NCBI GenBank assembly: GCA_910579275.1
Contig: CAJTTO010000001.1
Coordinates: forward strand, 144,681-208,680
Direction: 5' to 3'
From: an uncultured Lachnospiraceae bacterium
GTDB taxonomy: Bacteria; Bacillota; Clostridia; Lachnospirales; Lachnospiraceae
DNA: 64,000 nt
In this document: positions 43,530 to 53,900 of the stretch, piece after piece
How positions within the stretch are numbered: position 1 is the stretch's first letter
Layout: each line of letters opens with the position of its first letter
Position numbers and translations under genes: made by a program
The notes under the pieces: generated by a model
The model's input: the letters and a program-made list of their open reading frames with translations, nothing else
Database searches by the model: none
Told to the model about the DNA's origin: nothing

Positions 43530-45107
43530 ATGGAGAAAGCGGTTTTTCAGGCGAATCAATCCCTAATACACACACTGATTGAACAGACTCCCATCGCTTA
43601 TATCATTATGGATGACCAATATCGGATTCACTATGTAAATGACAGCTTCTTAAAGCTTAGAAAACTGGATAAGGAAAAAACCATAGGGGAGGTATGCTAC
43701 AATATTTCCAATGCCGGCAGCCAGTGTACATACTGTGCAATCAAGCAGGCACTGGAAACGGGCAGACCTGCCCTTTTGCAGCGCAAGGATGTTCTTCCGG
43801 ACGGAAGTGCGCGGTACATTGATGACTATGCCGTACCGCTCTTTCGGGATGCGGCGGCAGACAGAAAATATCTGCTGGAGATTATGGTTGACCGCACAGA
43901 GGAGCGGCTGGTGCGCGCACAATACCAAGAAGACGTGGAGGAGGCGGTTCGTGCCCTTGTCGGTCTGATTGAGGCAAAGGATTCCTACACGGCGCTGCAC
44001 TCCAAAAATGTATGTACTTACGCCACCGGAATTGCGAAACAGTTGCGCATGACGGAATCGGAAATTTTCAACATTTCCCTTGCTGCCCTGCTGCATGATT
44101 TGGGAAAGGTTAAGATTCCGCTGCACATTATCAATAAGCCGGGCCGCCTGAGTGACAGCGAGTTCCATACCATTCAGCTGCATCCGGAATTTGCGTGTGA
44201 CATGCTGGAAGGCTTTGTCCAGCTCGGGGATATCTGCGAAATGATCCGCCACCATCACGAGCGGCTGGACGGGCGCGGGTATCCTGACGGTATCGCCGAG
44301 GAGTGCCTGTCCGTGGGAAGCCGTATTTTGGCCGTGGCAGATACATATGATGCGATGACGACAAATCGCGCTTATCGCAAGGCGCTGCCGCGAGAGACTG
44401 CGGTGGAGGAAATGAACCGTGTCAGCGGAAGCCAGCTGGATGCTGCCATTGTCGCTGCATTTTTGGAAATACCAGTGGATGACTTCGGGGATGAAAAGGC
44501 ATTTGCAACAAATCTTGACTGTCAGCAGCCATTGCTCGTCAGGGAACTTAAGGATGCCGGTTTTTCTGACATAAGGGCGGATCGGGTTTTGGACATTGAC
44601 ACACTGGAAAGTGCAATCACGCCGGAACAGATGCAGTCGGCGATTTTTGAAAATACACCCTGCGGGTATGTTGTCCTTGATAAGGAGCATGTGGTGCGGT
44701 ATGCCAATTCTTTTTATGAACAGCTTGTCGGAGTGGACGCAGCGTCATTAAAGGGACAGACCTGTGAACTGTTCCTGCGCGGAGAGGAGGACGAGGTTCG
44801 TAAAAACCATACCCGTATGCGGCGTCAGACTCCGGCGGGTATACGCACCTTTGACGCGTACCTGATTCTGGATGCGGACTATCAGATTTACGCGGTGATT
44901 GACCGCACGGAAGAAGCGGAAATGATACGCAAAATGGATATCGAACTTGCCCGTCTGTTACAGCTGCTCCAACAGCTTTTGCTGGCGGAGGAGGAAGAAC
45001 AGGGGATTGATTTTTGCTCGCCGGAAGAGCTTTCCTACGTGAAGGATAAGATTGAAAAAATAGCAATACAGCGTGAACATTATGGTATTGCGCTTGATTT
45101 GGGATAA
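43530..45107 (+). CDS. PAS / HD-GYP domain protein, probable c-di-GMP phosphodiesterase
   Basis: A 525-residue cytoplasmic signalling protein. PAS domain (about 8-130) with a Cys pair in YCAIKQAL and an upstream Cys; HD-GYP domain (about 135-320) with the HD pair in LLHDLGKVKIP, HHHERLDGRGYPDG containing the GYP motif, and DTYDAMTTNRAYRKAL; a second PAS-like domain (about 375-470); then a Leu/Glu-rich helical end. HD-GYP enzymes hydrolyse cyclic di-GMP. A GGDEF protein that could make this messenger is encoded at 47565-50885. The ribosome binding site is AAGGAGGTGG. No membrane segment is seen, so the signal is probably cytoplasmic. Confidence 0.88.
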   Translation: MEKAVFQANQSLIHTLIEQTPIAYIIMDDQYRIHYVNDSFLKLRKLDKEKTIGEVCYNISNAGSQCTYCAIKQALETGRPALLQRKDVLPDGSARYIDDYAVPLFRDAAADRKYLLEIMVDRTEERLVRAQYQEDVEEAVRALVGLIEAKDSYTALHSKNVCTYATGIAKQLRMTESEIFNISLAALLHDLGKVKIPLHIINKPGRLSDSEFHTIQLHPEFACDMLEGFVQLGDICEMIRHHHERLDGRGYPDGIAEECLSVGSRILAVADTYDAMTTNRAYRKALPRETAVEEMNRVSGSQLDAAIVAAFLEIPVDDFGDEKAFATNLDCQQPLLVRELKDAGFSDIRADRVLDIDTLESAITPEQMQSAIFENTPCGYVVLDKEHVVRYANSFYEQLVGVDAASLKGQTCELFLRGEEDEVRKNHTRMRRQTPAGIRTFDAYLILDADYQIYAVIDRTEEAEMIRKMDIELARLLQLLQQLLLAEEEEQGIDFCSPEELSYVKDKIEKIAIQREHYGIALDLG

Positions 45108-45135
45108 AAGCTGAGAAACGACAGGGGGATAAATT

Positions 45136-45513
45136 ATGGTACTTTGGAAAGCAAGGAAAAGGTTATGGTGCGGTCTGCCGTGGACATTTACGGTGTATAG
45201 CTTTGACGAGGAGCGGCTGTATGTTGAGCGCGGTTTTTTTAACCAGCGGCAGGATGAGGTGCGTCTCTACAGGGTAATGGATATTGCAATGACAAGGTCA
45301 CTGATACAGCGCATCTTCGGATTGGGGACGATTCACCTGATGACTTCGGACAAATCGCTTGGCAATTTTGATTTGGTAAATATTTTGAACACCATGGAAA
45401 TCAAGGAGCAGCTGTCAGGATTAATCGAGGCACAGCGCGATAACAAGAGGGTGTCCACGCGTGAGTTTATCGGAACGGATGAGCGCGACGACGAGGACGG
45501 ACTGGATGAATAA
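45136..45513 (+). CDS. Small PH-domain (bPH2/YdbS-like) protein
   Basis: A 125-residue protein with a bacterial PH-like domain: the stretch YSFDEERLYVERGFFNQRQDEVRLYRVMDI matches the bPH2 (DUF304) core in pattern (strand, GFF turn, IxLxRI-like). The residue runs shown are partly VERGFFNQRQDEVRLYRV. The usual N-terminal membrane pair is absent, and the C-terminus is acidic. Function is unknown. It lies 28 bp after the HD-GYP gene and ends at a strong terminator. Confidence 0.7.
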   Translation: MVLWKARKRLWCGLPWTFTVYSFDEERLYVERGFFNQRQDEVRLYRVMDIAMTRSLIQRIFGLGTIHLMTSDKSLGNFDLVNILNTMEIKEQLSGLIEAQRDNKRVSTREFIGTDERDDEDGLDE

Positions 45514-45549
45514 TAAACGGAGCAGGAAAAACCTGCTCCGTTTATTATT
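45509..45549. terminator. Bidirectional terminator between the PH-domain gene and pepF
   Basis: Perfect 18-bp stem AATAATAAACGGAGCAGG / CCTGCTCCGTTTATTATT with a 5-nt A loop. It overlaps the stop codon of the PH-domain gene and ends 8 bp from the convergent pepF stop, so it can serve both strands. Confidence 0.9.
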
Positions 45550-45557
45550 CCGTTATC

Positions 45558-47375
45558 TTATTTCATTAATTCTTCCATCTCGTCAATCAGACTGTCAAAC
45601 AGCTTCAGCGCTTCCTCAACAGGCTTTTTGGTGGACATGTCAACGCCCGCATCCTTTAAGATGGACACAGGATCTTTTGAACAGCCTGCACTCAGGAAAT
45701 TTTCCTTGTAGGCTTTCACTGCCGGTTCGCCCTCCTGTAAGATTTTCTGGGAAAGTGCAATCGCAGCAGAGAAACCAGTAGCGTACTGGTACACATAAAA
45801 ATTGTAGAAAAAGTGTGGAATGCGTGCCCATTCCAAGTCGATCTTTGCGTCATGGAAAATATCTTTTCCAAAATACAGGTCAATCAGGTCATGGTAAACC
45901 TTGCAGGCAGTTTCGGAGTTAATGCTTTCCTCGTTCTGTACCATCTGGCTCATTTTGAGTTCGAATTCCGCAAACATTGTCTGGCGGTAAAGGGTGGTGC
46001 GGAACTGCTCGAGAAAATAGTTAATCAGGTAAGCACGTTCCTTCTTGTCGGTTGTCTTTTTCAGAAGGTACTGCATCAACAGCGCTTCGTTACAGGTGGA
46101 GGCAACTTCCGCGACAAAAATGACATATTCTGCATTCACAACAGGCTGGTTCTTGTTGGAAAGGTAGGAGTGCAGGGCGTGTCCCATCTCATGGATGGCA
46201 GTAAATTCGCTGTCAAGGTTGTTTTTGTAATTTAACAGCACATAGGGGTGAACCCTGCAGCCGCTTGAATATGCCCCGCTGCGTTTTCCGGCGTTTTCGT
46301 AAATATCAATCCAGCGGTTTTCAAATCCTTCGTCAAGCAGGGCGACATAGTCATCGCCAAGGACGGAGAGCGCCTCACGGATATTTGCCTTCGTCTCGTC
46401 AAACGTGATTTCGCGCTCTGCGTTCGATACCATGGGAACATATATGTCATACATATGGAGTTCGTCCACCTTTAACAGCTTCTTTCTGAGACGCACATAT
46501 TTATACATGGAATCCATGCTGTCGTGTACAGCCTCAATTAAGTTGTAGTATACCTGCGGGTTTACGTTTGTGCTGTCAAGTGCAGCTTCAAGCGGGCTGT
46601 TGTACTTGCGCATTTTTGCATAGAAATGAAGCTGTTTCATCTGTGCGGACAACACTGCCGCAGACGTGTTTTTCAGCCCGTCATATGTCCTGTAAAGCGA
46701 TTCAAACGCATCTTTTCTGACATTTCTGTCATAATTTTGGAGAAGGGGGATAAAGCTTGCGTGTGTCACTGCAAGACGGTTGCCCTCGATGTCCGTGACG
46801 GAGTCAAACGTCATATCCGCGTTGTTCAGGAGACTGAAGATATCGTCAGGCGCCTGCGCAAGGTCTCCGGCAGCGGCGAGGATTTTTTCCTCTGCATCGC
46901 TTAAAATGTGTTCTTTTTTCCTGCGGATATCATGTAAACATCTTCTGTATTCATCCAGCTTAGGCTGTTTTTGTAAGAAGCCGTCCAGAACGTCGTCAGG
47001 AATTTCGAGTATTTCAGGCTCCGCGAAAGAAAGTGCGGAGGAGATGGAGACGAACATGCCCATCGTCTGATCCTTATAGCCCTGATAGGTCGTGTTTTTG
47101 GTGTCCTCATCGGCTTTGCGCAGCGCGTAATTTGCAAAACGGTCAAGCAGAACAGCAATCTCATCCTGCAATTTCAGAAAGCCGAGCAGATTGTCGGCAT
47201 TTTCACCAAGTGTTCCGTGGTAGGATTCAAGTTTGGGTATATAGCTCTTTATTTTTCCCAAATCCTGTTTCCATTCATCATCACTTGCGTACAAATCTTC
47301 GACAGCCCATGTGTACTCGCTGGGAACATCACGGCGATGCTCGAAGACGGAAATCATTTTTTCAGTGTCACTCAT
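45558..47375 (-). CDS. pepF: Oligoendopeptidase F (M3 metallopeptidase), second copy
   Basis: A 605-residue cytoplasmic zinc peptidase. The HExxH motif is HEMGH (H395, E396, H399). The N-terminal helical region begins EYTWAVEDLYASDDEW, typical of the M3B group, and the C-terminal segment IPHFFYNFYVYQYATGFSAA is the substrate-binding HxxxxxYxxxYxxG block. The start follows GGGAGGG with 7-bp spacing. It is a single-gene transcript ending at the shared terminator. It is clearly divergent from the PepF at 10973-12772, so the two are old paralogues, not a recent copy. Confidence 0.93.
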   Translation of the reverse strand: MSDTEKMISVFEHRRDVPSEYTWAVEDLYASDDEWKQDLGKIKSYIPKLESYHGTLGENADNLLGFLKLQDEIAVLLDRFANYALRKADEDTKNTTYQGYKDQTMGMFVSISSALSFAEPEILEIPDDVLDGFLQKQPKLDEYRRCLHDIRRKKEHILSDAEEKILAAAGDLAQAPDDIFSLLNNADMTFDSVTDIEGNRLAVTHASFIPLLQNYDRNVRKDAFESLYRTYDGLKNTSAAVLSAQMKQLHFYAKMRKYNSPLEAALDSTNVNPQVYYNLIEAVHDSMDSMYKYVRLRKKLLKVDELHMYDIYVPMVSNAEREITFDETKANIREALSVLGDDYVALLDEGFENRWIDIYENAGKRSGAYSSGCRVHPYVLLNYKNNLDSEFTAIHEMGHALHSYLSNKNQPVVNAEYVIFVAEVASTCNEALLMQYLLKKTTDKKERAYLINYFLEQFRTTLYRQTMFAEFELKMSQMVQNEESINSETACKVYHDLIDLYFGKDIFHDAKIDLEWARIPHFFYNFYVYQYATGFSAAIALSQKILQEGEPAVKAYKENFLSAGCSKDPVSILKDAGVDMSTKKPVEEALKLFDSLIDEMEELMK

Positions 47376-47476
47376 TTGACAGCCCTCCCTTATTTGCTCT
47401 ATTAAAAATACAATAACAATACTATACTATAAACTGGCAGAAACAGCAAGACACAATAGCCATTTTGGGTGAAGTA

Positions 47477-47485
47477 TGATATACT
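47477..47485 (+). promoter_or_regulatory. Probable extended -10 promoter of the GGDEF gene
   Basis: TGATATACT, matching TGN plus a -10 close to TATAAT, about 80 bp before the GGDEF gene. No clear -35 is seen. Confidence 0.4.
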
Positions 47486-47564
47486 AAAATGGATAAAATT
47501 TTTTGCTGCCGGAACGCGGCGGACAGCGTAAAAATTACAATGATGGCGGGAATGAGGGATGACA

Positions 47565-50500
47565 ATGCAAAACAGACAGATTGACAGAATGATAAACCAA
47601 CTGATTAAAAAAAGTGCACATTCGAAAGATAAAGCACTTTTTATCAGGCATTACGATGCATATAGTATAGATGCCGGATATGTGAAACATATAGTGGAGG
47701 ACGCAGGTTTTTGCTGCCTTGACCATGAATTTTCACTGTACGGAATCCAGTCTGCTTTTGAGCCGTTTCTGGACTGGACAAAGCAGTTGTACCAGAAGAG
47801 CGGGGAGGCAAGTGTTGTTGATTTTCTCAAAAAGTGCAAGGTCTATCCGCTGCACTATGGGATTTTTACATCTTTTATAGAGACAGGCGTGTGCGAGCGG
47901 TGGGAAGATATCCTGCTCCACGAGATTTCTTATGAACAGACGAGAATGATGAAAAATATCATCAGCATTTTTCAGTATATGTCGGAGAAGGAACCGATTT
48001 TTATGCTGCTTAACCGTGTTCATCTGGCGCAAAGCTCAACACTGTGCTTTCTGTCCCGGCTGCTGTCCCGTCTGAAAGAATGTAATATATACATATTTGG
48101 GGCATACAATGAAGACTATAAAATCCGGACATATCTGGCAGATGACATGAAGCAGTTTACGGATTTGCTCGAAAGACAGCAGCTTGTTGTGAGCATGGTT
48201 TTCGAGGAGCGCGTTCAGGAGTATTTTGACTCGGATTTTGTACCGGAAAAAGGAAAGCTCTCCCAGTATGCGCTTCAGATTAACAACATGATTGAAATGG
48301 GGGGTTACCGACAGGCAAATTACTATCTGTCCTTTATTTTACAAAAGTACCAGACACACCAGATTCACCTCAATGATGCGGACTATACGGTGTGGGTGCA
48401 AATCTGCATTCTGTATATCCGGTGCTGCCTGTACCGCAACAATATCAGCAATGCAATGCGCGTGGCAAACCGTATCAGCGCGGAGCTTATGGGAACAGGG
48501 GAATGGCAGAAGGAATTGTTTATGATATCCTACTATATCGGGATGGCACAAATCCGCAATGCAAACAATGAGCTTGCAGACCAGTGCGCTGCGGTGTGCG
48601 GCGATATCCTGAAAAATTACAGTGACGAGATGCTCACGATGCGTCTTTTGATACTGAAGGATGTAAATTTGTATCTTGGTTTTGACGCAAAGAATCTGGT
48701 TGCAGAGGCTGTTGTGACAGACGAGGAACTGATTGCGCTGTTAAAGAAATATAATTTCACCAATCATCTTTCCTACATTTATACCAATTGTATGACGAAT
48801 GTGCTGAATTCGGTCTTAAGCGACATGCCAAGGGACAAGGAATATTATGAGGAGGGGCTTTGGCTTGCCGAACAGAACGGGAACAACAACTGTGTGATTG
48901 TTTTCTATACCAACCGTGTTGTGCTGGCGTCTTCCATCGGGCGTTTTGACCTTCCGGAAGGGTACTATAAGCATATTCTGCATCTGATAGAGGAGGATGG
49001 GGACTTGCGCGCCCTGTGCTACAATTACAACGGAATGGGGTATTTTACCTGCGTGGACGGCTGTTATGAAAAGTCTGATGAATACTATACAAAAGCCCTG
49101 AAGATTGCCTATGAAATGCAGGATTCGCAGCTTGTCGCGGAGACGCTCTACAACAAGTGCATCACGGCGTTTATTGCGCAGGACTACAGAAATGCGATCC
49201 GTTATATTGAGCTGTCGATTGATATTGTTGAGCGCATGGGGTATATGCGCTTTATCGCAAACTGGTCCAAACTGTACGGGCTTGCAGCCCTGTCCCATTT
49301 TTACGACAACAATGAATACAGCTGCAATTTCCATTTCGACAAAATGAGACGCTTTTTGTCGCATATACTCGATACGGACGACGAGTCGAAATATGCGTTC
49401 TGGGATGATGACCTTTTTATCTTTTATCTTGTGAGCGGTCTGCTGGAAAAAGGCACTGAGCGCTATGAGCAGGCAGTCAGGGAAATGGAGCGGGCAAAGA
49501 AACATCTGCTGCGGACGCCCGGATTTTTCTTCTTCGGATATCCGGTTCTGGCCAGGGAAATGGCAGACTGCTATGACCGCCTTGGACAGGAAAAGGAGCG
49601 TCAGGAGATACTGGAAGAAGCGGTAAGGGAGCTTGCGGAAAAAAATTACCAGTCGGAGATTCCGCAGCTGAGGGCATTGCGGGACAGAAAGGATTTTCCG
49701 GTTAAATTGTATGCGTTTCCGATTGATAAGGAGCTGCTGCGGGAAATCAGGGCACTGTACAGCGAGGCAGCCATCAAGAAATCCAATGAGATATTTCGGG
49801 CAGATTCGGAATATCTTGTCTCATGGCAGAACGTGCTTGCCGAAAACAAGCCGCTCAAGGAGGTGTGCGACAATGCAGTCTCAGTTGCGATGAGCCATTT
49901 CCGCATTGACGGACTGTATATGTTCTCTAGGAAGGAAAACGGTCTGAAGCCGTTTTTGAAGTCGGATGACAAATGTTTTACGGAAGATGACTTGTCCGTG
50001 ATTGAACGGTTTGCCAAGGCATACTCCAATGGGTTTGTGGTGTCGCGCTTTGAAAAGGATTACTATTTGTTTGAGTCGCTGTTATATATTTTCGGACTGC
50101 ATAATGTCGTGTCGTTTATGATGGTTTCCTATATCAGGGACGGAGAGGTGGAGGGGGCCGCAGTTGCCTGCATCGACATGAAAGAGAATCTGCGGATGAA
50201 TAACTATCTGCTTGACGGGGAGGCGCTAAACATTTTCAAGGTCACGTACCGCCAGCTGGTTGATTTCGTCGAGAAAGAGCAGGCAAACGAGCTTGTGCAT
50301 GCCATGAATGAGAAACTGCGCAACGCAAATAAAAAGCTCGAGGAAATAGCGATTAAAGATGCGCTGACAGGCATATATAACCGTCAGGGACTGGCTGCAA
50401 AGATAGAGGAGCTGAAAGAAAGCTGCACAAAAAGCTGCTGTGTCGTGTATTTTGACTTGGATAACTTCAAGTACTATAACGACTCGTTCGGTCATGACAT

Positions 50501-50885
50501 CGGGGACTTGATTTTGGTGCAGTTTGCACGCATTTTAAGAGAGCTTGCGCCCAAGGACGGCATTCCCATCCGGTATGGCGGTGACGAATTCCTGCTGTTG
50601 CTGCCGGATGAGGGCGAGGAGAAGGGCGTCACACTCGCAAAGCGTTTCTACGAAATATTGGAGCGGGATCACTTTTATATTCCGAATATCGAAGAAAAGC
50701 TTGGGCGTTCTGTAAACATACCGGACGAAAAACGCATTTCCAGCTCGATCGGAATAGCGGCGGCGGACAATGACGCAGATTGCGACATTAACGGTGCCAT
50801 CATGCATGCGGATGAGGCACTGTACCGCATCAAGAGAACGACAAAACACAACTATATCACATGGTCTGCAATTTTGGACGCGTGA
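47565..50885 (+). CDS. Large TPR-like / GAF-like / GGDEF protein, probable diguanylate cyclase
   Basis: A 1106-residue cytoplasmic protein. The N-terminal region (about 1-220) looks like a decayed AAA/STAND-type domain with no Walker A visible. A long helical TPR-like region (about 225-700) follows, then a GAF-like domain (about 745-900) and a GGDEF domain (about 940-1100) with intact GGDEF at 1005-1009 and the FDLDNFKYYND metal site. The I-site position has APKD instead of RxxD, so product inhibition is unlikely. It should make cyclic di-GMP. ATG at 47565 is preferred because GAGGG is 6 bp upstream. The addB gene starts 20 bp after the stop. Confidence 0.85.
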   Translation: MQNRQIDRMINQLIKKSAHSKDKALFIRHYDAYSIDAGYVKHIVEDAGFCCLDHEFSLYGIQSAFEPFLDWTKQLYQKSGEASVVDFLKKCKVYPLHYGIFTSFIETGVCERWEDILLHEISYEQTRMMKNIISIFQYMSEKEPIFMLLNRVHLAQSSTLCFLSRLLSRLKECNIYIFGAYNEDYKIRTYLADDMKQFTDLLERQQLVVSMVFEERVQEYFDSDFVPEKGKLSQYALQINNMIEMGGYRQANYYLSFILQKYQTHQIHLNDADYTVWVQICILYIRCCLYRNNISNAMRVANRISAELMGTGEWQKELFMISYYIGMAQIRNANNELADQCAAVCGDILKNYSDEMLTMRLLILKDVNLYLGFDAKNLVAEAVVTDEELIALLKKYNFTNHLSYIYTNCMTNVLNSVLSDMPRDKEYYEEGLWLAEQNGNNNCVIVFYTNRVVLASSIGRFDLPEGYYKHILHLIEEDGDLRALCYNYNGMGYFTCVDGCYEKSDEYYTKALKIAYEMQDSQLVAETLYNKCITAFIAQDYRNAIRYIELSIDIVERMGYMRFIANWSKLYGLAALSHFYDNNEYSCNFHFDKMRRFLSHILDTDDESKYAFWDDDLFIFYLVSGLLEKGTERYEQAVREMERAKKHLLRTPGFFFFGYPVLAREMADCYDRLGQEKERQEILEEAVRELAEKNYQSEIPQLRALRDRKDFPVKLYAFPIDKELLREIRALYSEAAIKKSNEIFRADSEYLVSWQNVLAENKPLKEVCDNAVSVAMSHFRIDGLYMFSRKENGLKPFLKSDDKCFTEDDLSVIERFAKAYSNGFVVSRFEKDYYLFESLLYIFGLHNVVSFMMVSYIRDGEVEGAAVACIDMKENLRMNNYLLDGEALNIFKVTYRQLVDFVEKEQANELVHAMNEKLRNANKKLEEIAIKDALTGIYNRQGLAAKIEELKESCTKSCCVVYFDLDNFKYYNDSFGHDIGDLILVQFARILRELAPKDGIPIRYGGDEFLLLLPDEGEEKGVTLAKRFYEILERDHFYIPNIEEKLGRSVNIPDEKRISSSIGIAAADNDADCDINGAIMHADEALYRIKRTTKHNYITWSAILDA

Positions 50886-50905
50886 CGTAACAGCAAGGAG
50901 AGGCG

Positions 50906-53900
50906 ATGGGACTTCAATTTTATATTGGGGCGTCAGGCTCCGGAAAAAGTTATTTATTATATGACCGCATCATAGCAGAGTCACAGCAGAACCCGCACAC
51001 CAACTATCTGATTGTCGTGCCGGATCAGTTCACCATGCAGACACAGCTTGAGGTGGTAAAAAAGCATCCCAGAAAAGGGATTCTGAATATTGATGTCCTC
51101 AGTTTTGGGCGGCTGTCGCACAGGATTTTTGAGGAAGTGGGCGGAAATGACAAGCCAGTCCTCGACGACACGGGGAAAAGTCTGGTGCTGCGGCGCGTGG
51201 CGGCAGGGATTGCGGATAAGCTTGGCGTCATGAAACGAAACATCAGAAAGCCCGGCTACATCAGCGAAGTGAAATCGGCATTGTCAGAGTTTATGCAGTA
51301 TGGACTGGGCACGAAGGACGTGGAGAAACTGTGTCAGTACGCATCCAAAAGAAATGCGCTCGCTTATAAGTTAAAGGATTTAAACCTCCTGTACGAGGGC
51401 TTTTTGCAGTATATCAACGAACGGTACATCACGACCGAGGAGACACTCGACATATTGCGCAAAGTGCTTCCGAAGTCGCGTGTTGTCAAGGACAGCGTGA
51501 TTGTATTTGACGGATTTACAGGGTTTACGCCCATACAGTACAATGTCATACAGGAGCTTATGGTTCTGGCAAGGGATGTGATAGTCACAGTTACAATGGA
51601 TACGCGTGAGGACGCCTATACACTGGACGGGGAGCAGAAACTGTTTCATCTGAGCAAAAAAACCATACATGACCTAGACAGGCGGTGCCGCGAGGCAGGC
51701 GTGAAACGGGAAAAGGACGAAACGATAACAGAGGAGACCGTTTACCGTTACAAGGGCAATGCGGGGCTTTCCCACCTTGAGCGGGAACTGTTCCGCTATC
51801 CTTACAAAGAGTACAGCGGCGCACAGGAAAATATACATATTTTTGAGGCGTCAAACCCGAAAGAGGAGCTGCGGCAGGTCTGTCTGGAAATCCGGCGGCT
51901 TGTGCGTGAAAAACAGTATTGTTACCGCGACATCGCAGTGGTTACAGGAGACATGGAGAGATACGGTTTTTCGGCGCGGGAACTGTTCGGGCTGTTTGAC
52001 ATTCCTTATTTTTTAGACCAGACCAACAAGCTGGTCTTAAATCCGTTTATTGAGTTTATCCGGAGCGCCCTTCTGGTCGTGACACAGGAATATTCTTACG
52101 AATCGGTATTTCATTTTCTGCGGTGCGGCATGACGGACATCACGCCGGACGAGACGGATCGGCTGGAGAACTACTGCCTGAATATGGGAATTCGCGGCAG
52201 AAAGGCGTGGAACAACAGATTTACCAGACGCATGAAAAGGCAGGATGAGGAAGCCGCGGAGCTTGACGCGCTGAATGCAGCAAGAGAAAAGATAACGGCG
52301 ATGCTCGAGCCGCTCATGAAGAAAAAGACGGAGAAGGTGACCGGAAGGGAGTTTGTCAAGGCACTATACACGTTTATCGTCAATGCATCCATAGAGGAAA
52401 AACTCGCGGCGTATGAACAGTTTTTTACGGAACAGGGTGATTTTGTGCGTGCAAAGGAGTATGCGCAGATTTACAGGCTTGTGATGGAGCTGCTGGAGCA
52501 GATTAGTGGTCTTCTGGGTGAGGAGGAGCTGGAAATTAAGGAGTTTGCTGACATTCTGGATGCCGGATTTGCGGAGATTAAGGTGGGCACGATTCCGCAG
52601 ACGGTCGACAAGGTTGTTATCGGTGATATCCAGCGTACAAGGCTCTGTGAGGTAAAGGCGTTGTTTTTTGTCGGTGTCAATGACGGCATCATACCGAAAG
52701 GCGGGGGAACGGGCGGCATTCTTTCCGATATCGACCGTGCGTTTTTGCAGGAGTCGGAATATGAGCTTGCGCCGACGCCAAGACAGCAGATGTATATTCA
52801 GAGACTCTACCTGTACCTGATGATGACAAAGCCGACAGAGCGCTTATATCTGTCTTATGCGAAAGTGGACAATGAGGGAAAGAGCATTCGTCCCGCGTAT
52901 CTGGTCAACACAGTGACAAGGCTGTTTCCGGATATTGTGATTACACAGCCGCAGACGCGTCCCACGGAGGAGCAGATAGAGTCGCCGGCGGATGCGCTTG
53001 CATATCTGGTTCGGCTTTTGCGTAAGTATGCGGCAGACGATATCGGGGACGAGAAGCAGCTTTTTATCACACTTTATGACACTTATGTCAGAAATGAGAA
53101 GTATGCACCGGTGTTGGAGCAGATGAAACGGGCGGCATTTTCTTACCTGTCCAATGCGGACAGAAACAGGATTCCGAGGGAACTTGCAGGAATGCTGTAT
53201 GGGCAGGTGCTGAAAAACAGCGTGAGCCGGCTTGAGAAATTTGCCTCCTGTGCATACGCGCATTTTCTCCAGTATGGTCTGAGTCTGGAAGAACGCGACA
53301 AATACAGTTTTGAGAGTGTCGACATGGGAAATGTGTTCCACGCTGTTCTGGAAAGTTTTTCGGACAGACTTGCCGAGGAGGGATATACGTGGTTTGATTT
53401 CCCGAAGGAGGCAGGAGAACGGATTGTCGAGGAATGCCTTGAAAGCTATGCGGTTTCTTATGGGGAGACGATTCTGTACAGCAGTAAGCGCAACGAATAT
53501 ATGATTACACGGATGCGCAGAATCTTGAACCGCACGGTGCAGACCTTGCAGTATCAGCTGAAAAAGGGTGCATTTACACCGGAAAACTTCGAGCTGTCAT
53601 TTCAAATGACATCGGATCTCGATGCAGTGAACATTGCGCTTTCGGAGGAGGAGCGGCTGCAGCTGATCGGGCGCATAGACCGTGTGGACACCTGCAGAAA
53701 AGAGGATAAACTGTATGTGAAGGTCATTGATTACAAGTCGGGCAGCAGAAAGTTTGATCTGGCGGCGCTCTATTATGGGCTGCAGCTGCAGCTGGTGGTC
53801 TACATGAATGCCGCGATGGAAGTACAGAAAAAGAAAAATCCTGACACGCGTGTCATTCCTGCGGCAATGCTTTATTACCATGTGAGTGACCCGATGACCG

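Noticed and set aside
43650..44690. 346-codon minus-strand frame opposite the HD-GYP gene
   Set aside because: Antisense shadow; the plus strand carries clear PAS and HD-GYP motifs.
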